Source: Colwellia sp.
GTDB lineage: Bacteria > Pseudomonadota > Gammaproteobacteria > Enterobacterales > Alteromonadaceae
NCBI GenBank assembly: GCA_013215385.1
Contig: JABSOY010000008.1
Span: forward strand, 1 to 64,000
Length of the DNA: 64,000 nucleotides
Direction: 5' to 3'
How positions within the stretch are numbered: the stretch's first letter is position 1; every line of letters starts with the position of its first letter. The notes below the pieces were generated by a model. That model searched no databases, had not been told where the DNA came from, and saw nothing but the letters and a program-made list of their open reading frames with translations. A program made the position numbers and the translations under genes. Shown piece by piece: positions 1 through 7,300 of the stretch.

Positions 1-294
1 TTCGCTATCTGTTTCTAGAATAAACTCAGTACCAAAACCTGAGTATTCTTCAGGTTTATCTGACTCCCAAGTATTAGACATACCAGAAGTAACATAAACC
101 CAAGTATTACGTTCATTTGTAGGTGCGCATTTAAAAACACCGTAGTGTAACCAACGAGGATCAATGTCATCGATACCAAATTGATTTTTGAATAAAGAAG
201 CATCTAGCGGATAAATACCTTCGCCTGTCCCACCAAATAATTCAGGGTATATTTGTTCTTCTCGTTGTTCCCACGAATCTTCCAGCAGACTCAT
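1..294 (-). CDS. Suppressor of fused (SUFU) domain protein, C-terminus outside window
   Basis: The 98 visible residues start MSLLEDSWEQREEQIYPELF and contain WVYVTSGMSNTWE, which matches the SUFU-domain pattern of a hydrophobic strand followed by TSGMS. The family is named after the eukaryotic Hedgehog regulator. Bacterial members are widespread, often lie in accessory DNA or near contact-dependent toxins as possible immunity proteins, and have no settled function. The start is supported by an AAAGGAA ribosome site just upstream. The gene begins 14 bases after the recombination end of an attC site, so it is the body of an integron cassette whose own attC lies off the left edge. A 62-codon frame overlapping it (15-203) is a shadow. 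Confidence 0.75.
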   Translation of the reverse strand, partial: MSLLEDSWEQREEQIYPELFGGTGEGIYPLDASLFKNQFGIDDIDPRWLHYGVFKCAPTNERNTWVYVTSGMSNTWESDKPEEYSGFGTEFILETDSE

Positions 295-307
295 AATATT
301 CCTTTAG

Positions 308-406
308 TTATAACGCCCATATTAAGCGGAAAAATATAGTTGGTTATACTGTTGAACGGAGTGAAACAACCAACTGTATTTTGTCCGTTTGAATTGCTTG
401 TTAGGT
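308..406 (-). repeat. Integron attC site 1
   Basis: Read on the minus strand, the site opens with ACCTAAC (R'' box), continues AAGCAATTCAAACGGACAAA, and closes with CCGCTTAATATGGGC then GTTATAA (R' box). The inner arms containing CAGTTGG and CCAACTA pair around a short loop, giving the folded single-strand structure expected of attC. Its orientation matches that of the cassette genes. Confidence 0.88.
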
Positions 407-678
407 GAAGTTTATCTGTAAATACAAAAACCTAAAGCAAACTGTTACAACAATATAACATTCGCCACTTTAAAAACACAACTGTTAGATTTTGAGCCAC
501 AACACCAAACATTTAAAAGCCAATTCGCAAGGACATTTTGTTTTTAGGTAATGCCCGAAGACTATATTGGCGAGAGTGACGTAGAGCCTGGCGAAACCCA
601 CCTAAACATTTTATGAAAACACAAACGCCCTATTAAAATTGGCAAATGCTTTAAACAATAAAACGAAGTGGCGATTAC
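407..678 (-). other. Cassette without a recognisable gene
   Basis: This 270-base stretch lies between attC 1 and attC 2. The minus strand holds no long open frame and no clear ribosome site. The plus strand contains ATTTTGAGCCA and related words that recur in the second gene-less cassette (2095-2340), so the two may share an origin. Such cassettes may carry promoters or small RNAs, but nothing here proves it. Confidence 0.5.
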
Positions 679-779
679 ACCTAACGCCCCATTAAGAGGC
701 TTTTAATTGTTGGCTAAAATGTGAAGCGAAGCGGAACCTAGCCAACTGTTAAAAGTCCTGCTTGAATGGCTTGTTATAC
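679..779 (-). repeat. Integron attC site 2
   Basis: On the minus strand it runs from GTATAAC to GTTAGGT, with the core AACAAGCCATTCAAGCAGGA and a long paired arm (AACAGTTGGCTA / TAGCCAACAATT). It closes the cassette carrying the gene at 774-1163. The stop codon of that gene lies inside the R'' box. Confidence 0.9.
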
Positions 780-1163
780 GAATACTGGCACATTGCCTGA
801 AGCATAGTAACCCCATACACGATACATCCCATTTTCAATAGAGTAAGGGATATTATTTTGGCTTAGTATTTCCAGAACATGAGTAGATAAATCTATTTCT
901 TTGTCTGGAACTAAGCCACCAATACGTATCTTTTTAATTGGGTCGATATCAATCCATTCAAACAATGTGCAATTGTGATTTTCAAAGTTCCAATCCATCA
1001 AAGAGTAACCTGTTGGTTCGTCCTCAAATAAGAATTTAACACGTACACAAGGTTCTTTGTCTTCGTCAGCCTCAATCGCTGCACCCAACTTATTCCATTT
1101 CGTATTATTCATTACCGAAACGTAATTATTTTCATCAATAAACTTAAATATATCTCGGTGCAT
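774..1163 (-). CDS. Cassette-borne hypothetical protein, DUF6678-like
   Basis: A 129-residue soluble acidic protein with no signal peptide or membrane segment. The stretch MNNTKWNKLGAAIEADED and the later W-rich middle (MDWNFENHNCTLFEWIDID) resemble the DUF6678 family, which has no known function; the match is from memory and tentative. The ATG at 1163 is 10 bases inside the cassette boundary and has no clear ribosome site. An internal ATG at residue 18 is an alternative start and fits the family better. The gene fills its cassette exactly between attC 3 and attC 2. Confidence 0.7.
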   Translation of the reverse strand: MHRDIFKFIDENNYVSVMNNTKWNKLGAAIEADEDKEPCVRVKFLFEDEPTGYSLMDWNFENHNCTLFEWIDIDPIKKIRIGGLVPDKEIDLSTHVLEILSQNNIPYSIENGMYRVWGYYASGNVPVFV

Positions 1164-1172
1164 AATCTATTC

Positions 1173-1275
1173 GTATAACGCCCCATTAAGAGGCAAATAA
1201 TGGTTGGCTAAAATAAGTGAACGTAGTGAACAAATAGCCAACTGTTATTTGTCCTGCTTGAATGGCTTGTTATAT
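1173..1275 (-). repeat. Integron attC site 3
   Basis: On the minus strand it opens with ATATAAC and closes with GTTATAC. The body AAGCCATTCAAGCAGGACAA is nearly the same as in attC 2. The homogeneity of the sites points to one sedentary chromosomal integron as the source. Confidence 0.9.
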
Positions 1276-1280
1276 TTTTA

Positions 1281-1568
1281 CTACACCAAGTCTTCGCTTT
1301 TTGTTGAAACAGCTAATAAAGATATTGAAGCGGCATAAGTCGAAAAGAAAACAATATACGCAACAAACAAACCGATTAAACCAAAAACATTACTTTCGAT
1401 TGAAATATCATAAATTAAATAAGCAGATATTGGTAATGACAAAATTGAAAAAGCTTTACCTTGAGAAAGATTAACCAATTTATTTTTAATATAGGGGATA
1501 GCTAATATCAATACCGGTATTAATAACAATCCAGCAAACAATATATCTACTTTGACTTCTGAATTCAT
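1281..1568 (-). CDS. Small cassette-borne membrane protein
   Basis: A 95-residue protein with about three hydrophobic segments (roughly residues 8-27, 37-54 and 60-88) and a short charged loop YIKNKLVNLSQGK between the first two. A GGAG ribosome site sits about six bases before the ATG at 1568. It is the only gene of the cassette between attC 4 and attC 3. I recognise no family, and its role is unknown. Confidence 0.7.
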   Translation of the reverse strand: MNSEVKVDILFAGLLLIPVLILAIPYIKNKLVNLSQGKAFSILSLPISAYLIYDISIESNVFGLIGLFVAYIVFFSTYAASISLLAVSTKSEDLV

Positions 1569-1592
1569 TTATTACTCCAATTCCATTTGAAA

Positions 1593-1692
1593 ATATAACG
1601 CCCACTTAAGCGGACAAAAATTGTTGGTTAAAATGTGAAGCGAAGCGGAACCTAACCAACTGTTTTTGTTCCGTTTGAAGTGCTTGTTATAA
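1593..1692 (-). repeat. Integron attC site 4
   Basis: Minus-strand boxes TTATAAC and GTTATAT frame the body AAGCACTTCAAACGGAAC and its partner CCGCTTAAGTGGGC, with paired CAGTTGGTTA / TAACCAACAA arms. It closes the cassette with the gene at 1698-1979. Confidence 0.9.
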
Positions 1693-1697
1693 GTATT

Positions 1698-1979
1698 TTA
1701 CTCAGATTCTGTTGGCTGATTAGTTAAAATTTTAAGTAGTATTTTCTCAAAAGAATAAAAACAAAGATATAAAACAGTATACAGCCCCATTATTGTTGTT
1801 CCCCAGATAAAACCTTGGTCGCTACTTGTATAAGGTAGGCCCAATTCTGCATGCCGATCTATATTGCTGTTAATCAAATACCAATTTGCAAAAATTGCAC
1901 ACATCAAAAATCCGCCTAAACCTGCGGTCGCCCTACGTTGATATTTCTTAAAAATTGATTTTATCTCATCCTGTGACAT
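1698..1979 (-). CDS. Small cassette-borne two-helix membrane protein
   Basis: A 93-residue protein with a basic N-terminus (KSIFKKYQRRATAG), a first hydrophobic segment at about residues 19-35 and a second at about 58-76. AGGGAAG lies a few bases before the ATG. It fills the cassette between attC 5 and attC 4. No family recognised; the topology suggests a small inner-membrane protein with a periplasmic loop. Confidence 0.7.
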   Translation of the reverse strand: MSQDEIKSIFKKYQRRATAGLGGFLMCAIFANWYLINSNIDRHAELGLPYTSSDQGFIWGTTIMGLYTVLYLCFYSFEKILLKILTNQPTESE

Positions 1980-2000
1980 ATACGCTTCCCTTTTGAATAC

Positions 2001-2094
2001 TTATAACGCTAATATTAAGCGGCAAAGTAACGTTGGGTATAATCGCGAAGCGGTGGCCAACTGTTACGTGTCCGTTTGAATTTTCTTGTTATTT
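2001..2094 (-). repeat. Integron attC site 5
   Basis: Minus-strand boxes AAATAAC and GTTATAA. The body AAGAAAATTCAAACGGACAC and closing CCGCTTAATATTAGC fit the other sites. It is the last well-preserved attC before the array becomes irregular. Confidence 0.85.
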
Positions 2095-2340
2095 GATGGT
2101 AGCGGAAAACTACTAACGAAAACAAGAGCTTTTAAAATAATGGCAGCCCGACCGTAGAACTAAAAAGTGCCCAGCGAAGCTACCCACCAAACCATGAATT
2201 TTGAGCCAAACACTAAAGCTGGAACAAGCTAATGGCTTTACAACAAAAATGTCTAAAGCAGTAAAGCCTATTAGCGGTGAACACCGAAACGTTCCGGCGA
2301 AAACTGAGGCGTAAAATACCAAACTTGTTTAGAAAATACC
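2095..2340 (-). other. Second cassette-like stretch without a convincing gene
   Basis: A 69-codon minus-strand frame (2113-2322) exists, but it has no ribosome site, an odd composition and poor coding character. The segment shares ATTTTGAGCCAAACAC-type words with the gene-less cassette at 407-678. I treat it as non-coding. No matching attC follows on the right, so this cassette boundary has been lost or rearranged. Confidence 0.4.
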
Positions 2341-2745
2341 GCTCTTACACATAAATATTTAGCTTGAATTAGCGAAGCCAAATAACAGCTTATTAGCCCG
2401 ATTAATTCCGCACTTACGGCTGAAATATTTCCGACTAAATTATAATTTAATAATTCAATTGTAGCTTTTTACTCACACATCATCAATAGGTTACAAATTT
2501 AGCACTTTGTGATTTCCCGTTAAAAGGCGGAATTTATCTTTATTTGTGGTGGAAATCCGTTTCTTTAATTCAGTCCATATGTTTCTAATTAAACATTAGA
2601 AAAAGTATTGATTTTTTTTGATGGTTTTGTTCCGCTTAGCGCACATTCGAGACATTAACCAGTAAGGGGTTAATGTTTATTTGGATTAGATTTATTAATC
2701 AAAAACAATATTTATGTGGTTAACTACCCCGACTGTGTGAGGTAA
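2341..2745. other. Gene-free AT-rich stretch with one stem-loop
   Basis: No gene or attC was recognised. A hairpin with 9-base arms, ACATTAACC and GGTTAATGT, lies at about 2651-2676. It sits downstream of the minus-strand DUF2971 gene and could act in its 3' end, but it lacks a T-run. Confidence 0.4.
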
Positions 2746-3585
2746 TTAGATAAAACTATAGGGTATTTCTGATTTCCGGATAGATATTATGCCTGTTTTC
2801 TCATTTTTAAATATGTAAGTATGATCAGCTCGTTGAAGAACTGACCACCAATAGCTTACCCCCTCAACTGCTTTATCTTGAACGGGACTGGGACCAACCC
2901 AAATAGCACTTAACTTTGAAATATCAATGGGGACTTTTACATAGGGCACCATAATCCCCTTACTTACTCTCATCTCCATTTGAGAATCCCCCCTCCCATA
3001 CCATCTGCATTCTTTCTCTTCTAAAAAGCCATGATGTTTGAATCTATATTTCAAATCAGATAATAAATCTACTACATCGGACAAAATATGACTTTGTTTT
3101 TTATCGGGTTTATTAATATTTAAAATTACCGACTTTATTTTCTCTATTTGCGACCTACGTTCGTATATGCATTGTTGAAGCTCGTGACTATCAAAGCCTG
3201 TATGTAAGTCGGGGCTGATATTATTATCATCAAGTAATAATGGGGATTCTGAGAATTCCAATGCATAACCTGAAAATTGTGGGCAATATTCCATCCATTG
3301 ACTTTTACAATCTGGAGTTTGAGAAAATGATATTATGAAACCAAGTGCATCAATTCTTTTTCTATCAGAAGGTTTTATGTCCTTTAATATATCTTTATGA
3401 TTTTTATGAATTTCATTCCCAAAATGAAAAGGTAATTCCAATTCATTTATAGCTTCATAAAGAATACTATCTAAATAATCAAACTCCTTTTGATCGTTTA
3501 AGAAGTTTATATGAGTTCCCCACATCTCTTTATTTTCAACAATACCTTTAATTCCTTCTAAGCTTGTATAATGAAAAAATGACAA
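2746..3585 (-). CDS. DUF2971 domain protein
   Basis: A 279-residue cytosolic protein. FFHYTSLEGIKGIVENKEMW and GTHINFLNDQKEFDYL at the N-terminus, SQWMEYCPQFSGYALEFS in the middle and a late EKECRW form the DUF2971 pattern. Members often occur in mobile DNA and defence-rich loci, and some are annotated Abi-like; no biochemical activity is established. The start is an uncommon TTG, chosen because AAGGAG lies eight bases upstream and the domain begins at once. The gene sits inside the integron-cassette region but lacks a clear attC on either side. Confidence 0.75.
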   Translation of the reverse strand: MSFFHYTSLEGIKGIVENKEMWGTHINFLNDQKEFDYLDSILYEAINELELPFHFGNEIHKNHKDILKDIKPSDRKRIDALGFIISFSQTPDCKSQWMEYCPQFSGYALEFSESPLLLDDNNISPDLHTGFDSHELQQCIYERRSQIEKIKSVILNINKPDKKQSHILSDVVDLLSDLKYRFKHHGFLEEKECRWYGRGDSQMEMRVSKGIMVPYVKVPIDISKLSAIWVGPSPVQDKAVEGVSYWWSVLQRADHTYIFKNEKTGIISIRKSEIPYSFI

Positions 3586-3943
3586 CGGTTCACTCCTTGA
3601 TTTAGGGTAGAAAGTGAATAAATCTCAATAATATAGACTTAATCTGCTTGACTTCAATATCACATATTTTCAACAAATTAGAAAGAGCATAATAAATAAT
3701 TGATATTTAGCAGAGTAAGGTGTTTTCTAATGAATTATAAATAATATTTCATTAGAAAATATATGGGAAAAGTTTGAAGTTTAATGTCTTCAATGCGCAC
3801 GAAGCAGTCCATTTCAACAAGTTAAATTCACCATAATAAGCTCATTTATAAGACCAAAAAATCATTAAGGTTCTTTATAGGCCTTTAGAAATGAGGTTAG
3901 TAGAAAGGTACAAAAATACTTTACCCCCGTATTACTATGCAGG
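3586..3943. other. Gene-free stretch
   Basis: AT-rich, with no open frame, RNA gene or clear repeat that I can support. It probably carries the promoter of the DUF2971 gene. Confidence 0.4.
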
Positions 3944-4040
3944 GGAGAACGCCTCATTAAAAGGCTAAAAATAGTTGGTTAAAATAAGCGACGAAGGAGT
4001 AAAATCAACTGTTTTTTCCTTTTAAATAACTTAGTTATGT
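3944..4040 (-). repeat. Degenerate integron attC site 6
   Basis: The plus strand reads AACGCCTCATTAAAAGGC, a middle containing TTGGTTAAAAT and CAACTG, then AACTTAGTTATGT. This is the attC layout, but the right arm has mutated. It lies downstream of the minus-strand gene 4146-5186, the position expected for that gene's attC. Confidence 0.6.
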
Positions 4041-4145
4041 TTTGTTCTCATTACAATTCGAGGTGGAATTTCAATTTCGATTCAGAAAATATTATTTATG
4101 CAAAGTGAGAGGGTTGACACTCTCTATTTTAAAATTTAGCTCTTA

Positions 4146-5186
4146 TTATTCCCTGCCTTTCGTAGTATCGGTATAGGCGCGCAGGGCTAAAGCCTTACGG
4201 GCAAAAATCCTCACTTGATCATATTCGTGTCGAGTGTTATCACGTAAAAACTCCAGAGATGTTTCGTCTTTAACGTATCCTGCAAGACCTGTCGCAACAT
4301 AACGCAGTCTTTTGTTATCGTCGGCTAAGTATGCATAGAAGCTGCTTTGTTTTGTACCTTGGTACGTTTTCTCCCATGCACTTTGTTGATCTCTTAAGGC
4401 ATCATGACCACACTCCTGTGAGAATAAGTAAGCGTAACCACTAACAAGAACATTATCTTTGGTGATGAAAGCATTCACGAACTCTATACATGCTTTCTCA
4501 TTCGACTTCTCGATAGTATTTGCCAATGCTCTCACTAACTGAGTTTTTACGTACACATTGTTATCTTCCTGCGCACTCTTAAATAGCTGATTTCTGAAGT
4601 CAGACTCTAGTAGTAATGCGCGCACGGTAGAGGCGCCCGATGTTACGAAATAGCACGCGAGGAACTCTCGAGCTAATTTCTTGTTCTCGAGATCTGTTTG
4701 CGAGCCTTTGGAATCGTCACTTGCTTCATTGAATAGCTTCACGAGGTTTTTTGCCGCTTCGGGGTTCTTCGTGATCCGAGAGTCTAGAATTTCGTCAATC
4801 TCACGTGTCGTCCCACTATTTTTAACTTTGGTCATGTCCATAGTCACGATACCTGAAAAGATCGTGTTTGCCTGCGATAAATCACTTTCCCATCGCGCTT
4901 CTTCGTGAACAATAAATTTTTGACTCTCTTCCACGGTTTCAACTCTTGATGCGTCTTCTAACTGCAACCCTTGATATTTTTTATAAACTATGAAAAGTAC
5001 CGCCCCAAGTACAAGTAACATACCAACAATCAGCAGTGTAAAATCAATCCCTTTGGCCTTTGCTGCAAGTAGCCCTAATATGACCTCTGCCACAAGTACA
5101 ACCAGCACCAACAATCCTAATGGGTCTTTTACAGCACTTATTACATCTACGTTTTTCACTGGTTTACTGTCCATAATTTCATCCAA
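4146..5186 (-). CDS. Membrane-anchored hypothetical protein with a helical-repeat C-terminus
   Basis: A 346-residue protein. Two closely spaced membrane segments (about residues 24-43 and 50-68) are followed by a long soluble part made of helices (AREFLACYFVTSG, LVRALANTIEKSN, RIFARKALALRAY) that look like HEAT/armadillo-type repeats. No catalytic motif is visible. It is probably a cytoplasmic scaffold or sensor tied to the inner membrane. It lies between two degenerate attC sites and is large for a cassette gene. Function unknown. Confidence 0.7.
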   Translation of the reverse strand: MDEIMDSKPVKNVDVISAVKDPLGLLVLVVLVAEVILGLLAAKAKGIDFTLLIVGMLLVLGAVLFIVYKKYQGLQLEDASRVETVEESQKFIVHEEARWESDLSQANTIFSGIVTMDMTKVKNSGTTREIDEILDSRITKNPEAAKNLVKLFNEASDDSKGSQTDLENKKLAREFLACYFVTSGASTVRALLLESDFRNQLFKSAQEDNNVYVKTQLVRALANTIEKSNEKACIEFVNAFITKDNVLVSGYAYLFSQECGHDALRDQQSAWEKTYQGTKQSSFYAYLADDNKRLRYVATGLAGYVKDETSLEFLRDNTRHEYDQVRIFARKALALRAYTDTTKGRE

Positions 5187-5199
5187 TTATTTTTTAAAA

Positions 5200-5309
5200 A
5201 CATAACGATAACTCAATAAGCGCGTTTTTGGCGTATTTTTCGACGTATTGTTCAGTATTATTTTCTTCCGAGAAGTTTCTTTTATTTCGCTTGAAGAATA
5301 GTGTTGCGC
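5200..5309 (-). repeat. Possible degenerate attC site 7
   Basis: The plus strand has ACATAACGATAACTCAATAAG at the left and CGCTTGAAGAATAGTGTTGCG at the right, reminiscent of the box layout of the good sites. It lies just downstream of the gene at 5364-6119. The boxes are imperfect and the arms pair only in part. Confidence 0.4.
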
Positions 5310-5363
5310 CTTATTTAGCTGCTTCTACGAAATATAATAACCAATGTATAAAATAGTTTTACT

Positions 5364-6119
5364 CTATTGCGTGAACTTAGGCCATTCTAGAGCTTCTACT
5401 TTTGGTAGTTTAAATAAATCAATAGAAGGCGATTTTTGGGTGACTTTAATGGCTGCTCGAGTTCTAGTGTAGCCAAAGGGTAGTATATGCTCTGTGATAA
5501 GTGGAACTCCTTGGATTTTTTCCATTACCTTATTGTAATAAGATAACTTTTTATATTGGTAACTGTTTTTATTTAGCAACAAATTTGCACTACTCCAATA
5601 TTTGTCCTTACTGCCGTCTTCAAAAACTACTGTAATTCCACTCAAGTTCATACCCATACCTTTTCTAGGATTGGTTTTTTCTACTGAAATTAAATTATTA
5701 TCAGGAAATCCAGTAGGAACTACCTTATCTTGCACCTCGTACCTTAATACTCCACTTTTAAAAAATGTATACTCAATATTGCTTTTTGAAAAATACCATA
5801 TTTTATTTAAACGACTGGAGTCATTAAATATAAGAACCCAGTCGCCACTAGAACTGTGACATAAGCTTTGGCTACTCCCATAGTTCTGTAACATTGTATC
5901 AAGTACTAAGTCTAACTTTTCTTGATCATCAAGACTCTCTCCTTTCCTGATAGAATGACTGACCTTAAAGTCTATACAGCCTGAAAATATAGTTGCCTCT
6001 TCTTCGCTACTACTACTAGCGTTTTTTGGCAGAGGCTCAGATTTTTGAGTCAACTCTCCACCAAATACATTTGCACAAAAGAGTGCTACTGACAAACAAG
6101 TATATATTTTTATCTTCAT
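5364..6119 (-). CDS. Secreted or periplasmic hypothetical protein
   Basis: A 251-residue protein beginning MKIKIYTCLSVALFCANVFG, a typical signal peptide with cleavage near residue 20. The mature part starts with a Ser/Glu-rich stretch and contains no motif I know. A longer frame begins four codons upstream at 6131, but the ATG at 6119 has GGAAT at the right distance and begins the signal peptide directly. It sits between attC-like sites 7 and 8, so it is probably a cassette gene. Confidence 0.7.
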   Translation of the reverse strand: MKIKIYTCLSVALFCANVFGGELTQKSEPLPKNASSSSEEEATIFSGCIDFKVSHSIRKGESLDDQEKLDLVLDTMLQNYGSSQSLCHSSSGDWVLIFNDSSRLNKIWYFSKSNIEYTFFKSGVLRYEVQDKVVPTGFPDNNLISVEKTNPRKGMGMNLSGITVVFEDGSKDKYWSSANLLLNKNSYQYKKLSYYNKVMEKIQGVPLITEHILPFGYTRTRAAIKVTQKSPSIDLFKLPKVEALEWPKFTQ

Positions 6120-6138
6120 TTTACATTCCATTCCATTT

Positions 6139-6228
6139 ACTTAACGCCTCAATAAGAGGGAATTTGTAGTTTGCTAAAATGTAGGAGTGCTAGCCAACTG
6201 TTAAAAGTCCTGCTTGTATGGCTTATAT
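6139..6228 (-). repeat. Partly decayed integron attC site 8
   Basis: The R' box is perfect (GTTAAGT on the minus strand). The arm CAATAAGAGGG and the distal TCCTGCTTGTATGGCTTATA closely match attC 2, but two bases are missing from the R'' box. It marks the right edge of the array, next to the integrase stub. Confidence 0.7.
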
Positions 6229-6247
6229 TACGACTTGAACAAATTTA

Positions 6248-6400
6248 TTAGTTCACCCAACGAAAATGCAAATTTACAGACTTAGTAAAAGGGTCTAGAT
6301 TATTGAAAAAGCAGTCCTCTCCATCTAAATAAACACCATCTTCTTTTAGTACTTTTTGTTTTACTTTGGTATTCGTTAGCGGAGTGACTATTTTTGCCAT
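6248..6400 (-). pseudogene. N-terminal stub of a P4-type tyrosine integrase
   Basis: A 50-codon frame starting MAKIVTPLTNTKVKQKVLKE followed by DGVYLD. This is the N-terminal DUF4102 signature of P4/CP4-57-type integrases (LTDT.IK... then DG.GLYL), which normally run to about 400 residues. Everything after residue 35 is unrelated and the catalytic domain is missing. It sits on the same strand as, and directly downstream of, tRNA-Ile2, the standard place for such an integrase. It is the scar of an integrated island. Confidence 0.65.
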
Positions 6401-6432
6401 TTTAGTCGTACCAGAAATCTGTGTTTTGTGTG

Positions 6433-6468
6433 GTACTACTAACAGTACTACTAACAGTACTACTAAAA
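6433..6468. repeat. Three tandem copies of a 12-base unit
   Basis: The unit GTACTACTAACA occurs three times, the last copy incomplete. It lies between the tRNA and the integrase stub, where att-site arms or integrase-binding iterons are usually found. Confidence 0.7.
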
Positions 6469-6576
6469 ATTGCGAATGTCACCGTATGGCAAAGTACAGA
6501 GGAGTACACTAAGTATTGAGGTTTTAACGTTTTTATTGGGCTACAGGATAATATGGAACGAAGTAGAACAAGAAAA

Positions 6577-6653
6577 TGGTGGCCCCTCCCTGACTTGAAC
6601 AGGGGACCTGTCGATTATGAGTCGAATGCTCTAACCAACTGAGCTAAGGGGCC
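6577..6653 (-). tRNA. tRNA-Ile2 (anticodon CAU, lysidine-modified type)
   Basis: The minus strand begins GGCCCCTTAGCTCAGTTGG, has GACTCATAATCG around a CAU anticodon (plus-strand 6617-6619) and ends GGGGCCACCA with encoded CCA. The acceptor stem and arms match bacterial minor tRNA-Ile2, which reads AUA after TilS converts the wobble C to lysidine, and not elongator or initiator tRNA-Met. The integrase stub downstream makes it a likely island attachment site. Confidence 0.93.
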
Positions 6654-6970
6654 ATCTTTTATCCGCTTTGAATTGAGACTTCAACTTAAAGCGGCGTGAA
6701 GTATAAGCATTTTTTATTTTGTTGTCACCACTATATTGAGAAAAAATGAGTATAAATAGGTTGATAGTTCAATAGTTGAACAATAGTCTCAATGAATTAT
6801 AAAAATCGTTGTATTTATGAGCAAAAAAAAGAGTATGTGAAGCTTACACTTTTTTATAGTCGTAATCTGTCCTAAATAAGTTTGATACTTTGCTAGCGAT
6901 TAAATGGCGATTGTTTTGCATTAACAACTAAATCTACTCAAAAATATTATTCCCTCGCCTTTAATTTAGC
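6654..6970. other. Gene-free stretch between the tRNA and a small open frame
   Basis: No gene is supportable. An AT-rich leader to the tRNA is expected on the minus strand, but I could not fix a promoter with confidence. Confidence 0.4.
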
Positions 6971-7162
6971 TTGGTAAGCATGGTCGGTGTTATTGCTCTA
7001 AAGAAACGTCCGTTTTTTAACCCAAGGTTTTGTTATGACCAAAAAAATGCTTTAGCTGGGCGTATCAGCGCCATAGTGAAGAATGAATATTTACGGGGAA
7101 AACCTAAAGACTTGAATAAGGTAACGAAGAGGGGTGTAGAGTCAGTGATAATTTATAATTAA
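6971..7162 (+). CDS. Short uncertain open frame (63 residues)
   Basis: A basic frame (KKRPFFNPRFCYDQKNALAG and later KPKDLNKVTKRG) with weak ribosome-site support. It is followed at once by a strong hairpin at 7162-7182, as a real transcript end would be. I recognise no family. It may be a small protein or a gene fragment left in the island border. Confidence 0.3.
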   Translation: MVSMVGVIALKKRPFFNPRFCYDQKNALAGRISAIVKNEYLRGKPKDLNKVTKRGVESVIIYN

Positions 7163-7182
7163 AGGCGGTTACACACCGCCTT
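7162..7182. terminator. Perfect hairpin, probable terminator
   Basis: AAGGCGGT and ACCGCCTT arms enclose a five-base loop. The minus-strand side is followed by TTTAATT and the plus side by TTAAAA, so it could stop transcripts from either direction, including read-through from fbp. Confidence 0.6.
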
Positions 7183-7190
7183 AAAATACA

Positions 7191-7221
7191 AAACGCCTGA
7201 TGAGCTACACCAAGCGTTTTA
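7191..7221 (-). terminator. Probable fbp terminator
   Basis: Arms AAAACGC and GCGTTTT flank a 17-base loop. On the minus strand the second arm runs into GTTTTGTATTTT. It lies about 80 bases beyond the fbp stop codon. Confidence 0.45.
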
Positions 7222-7262
7222 AATTAAATTCTGTCAACCGGTACTAGAACGGGTCACATATA
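7222..7262. repeat. Intergenic repeat, copy 1 (GTACTAG hairpin)
   Basis: CAACCGGTACTAGAACGGGTCA closely matches TAACCCGTACTAGGACGGGTCA at 56374-56396, including the AT-rich bases before it. Each copy can fold into a short stem with CTAG in the loop. Both lie just beyond the 3' end of a minus-strand gene. Confidence 0.55.
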
Positions 7263-7300
7263 AGCAGAAAACAAAAATCTTAATTATAAGTGTCTATAAC

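Noticed and set aside
15-203. 62-residue minus-strand frame at the left edge
   Set aside because: It is out of phase with the SUFU-domain frame on the same strand, which has a ribosome site and a clear family signature.
2113-2322. 69-residue minus-strand frame
   Set aside because: No ribosome site, poor coding character, and shared non-coding words with another gene-less cassette.
308-6228. Reading the attC sites in the plus-strand direction
   Set aside because: The TAACAAGC.ATTCAA opening and the GGCGTTA closing occur on the minus strand, and all cassette genes point the same way. Plus orientation would put every gene backwards.
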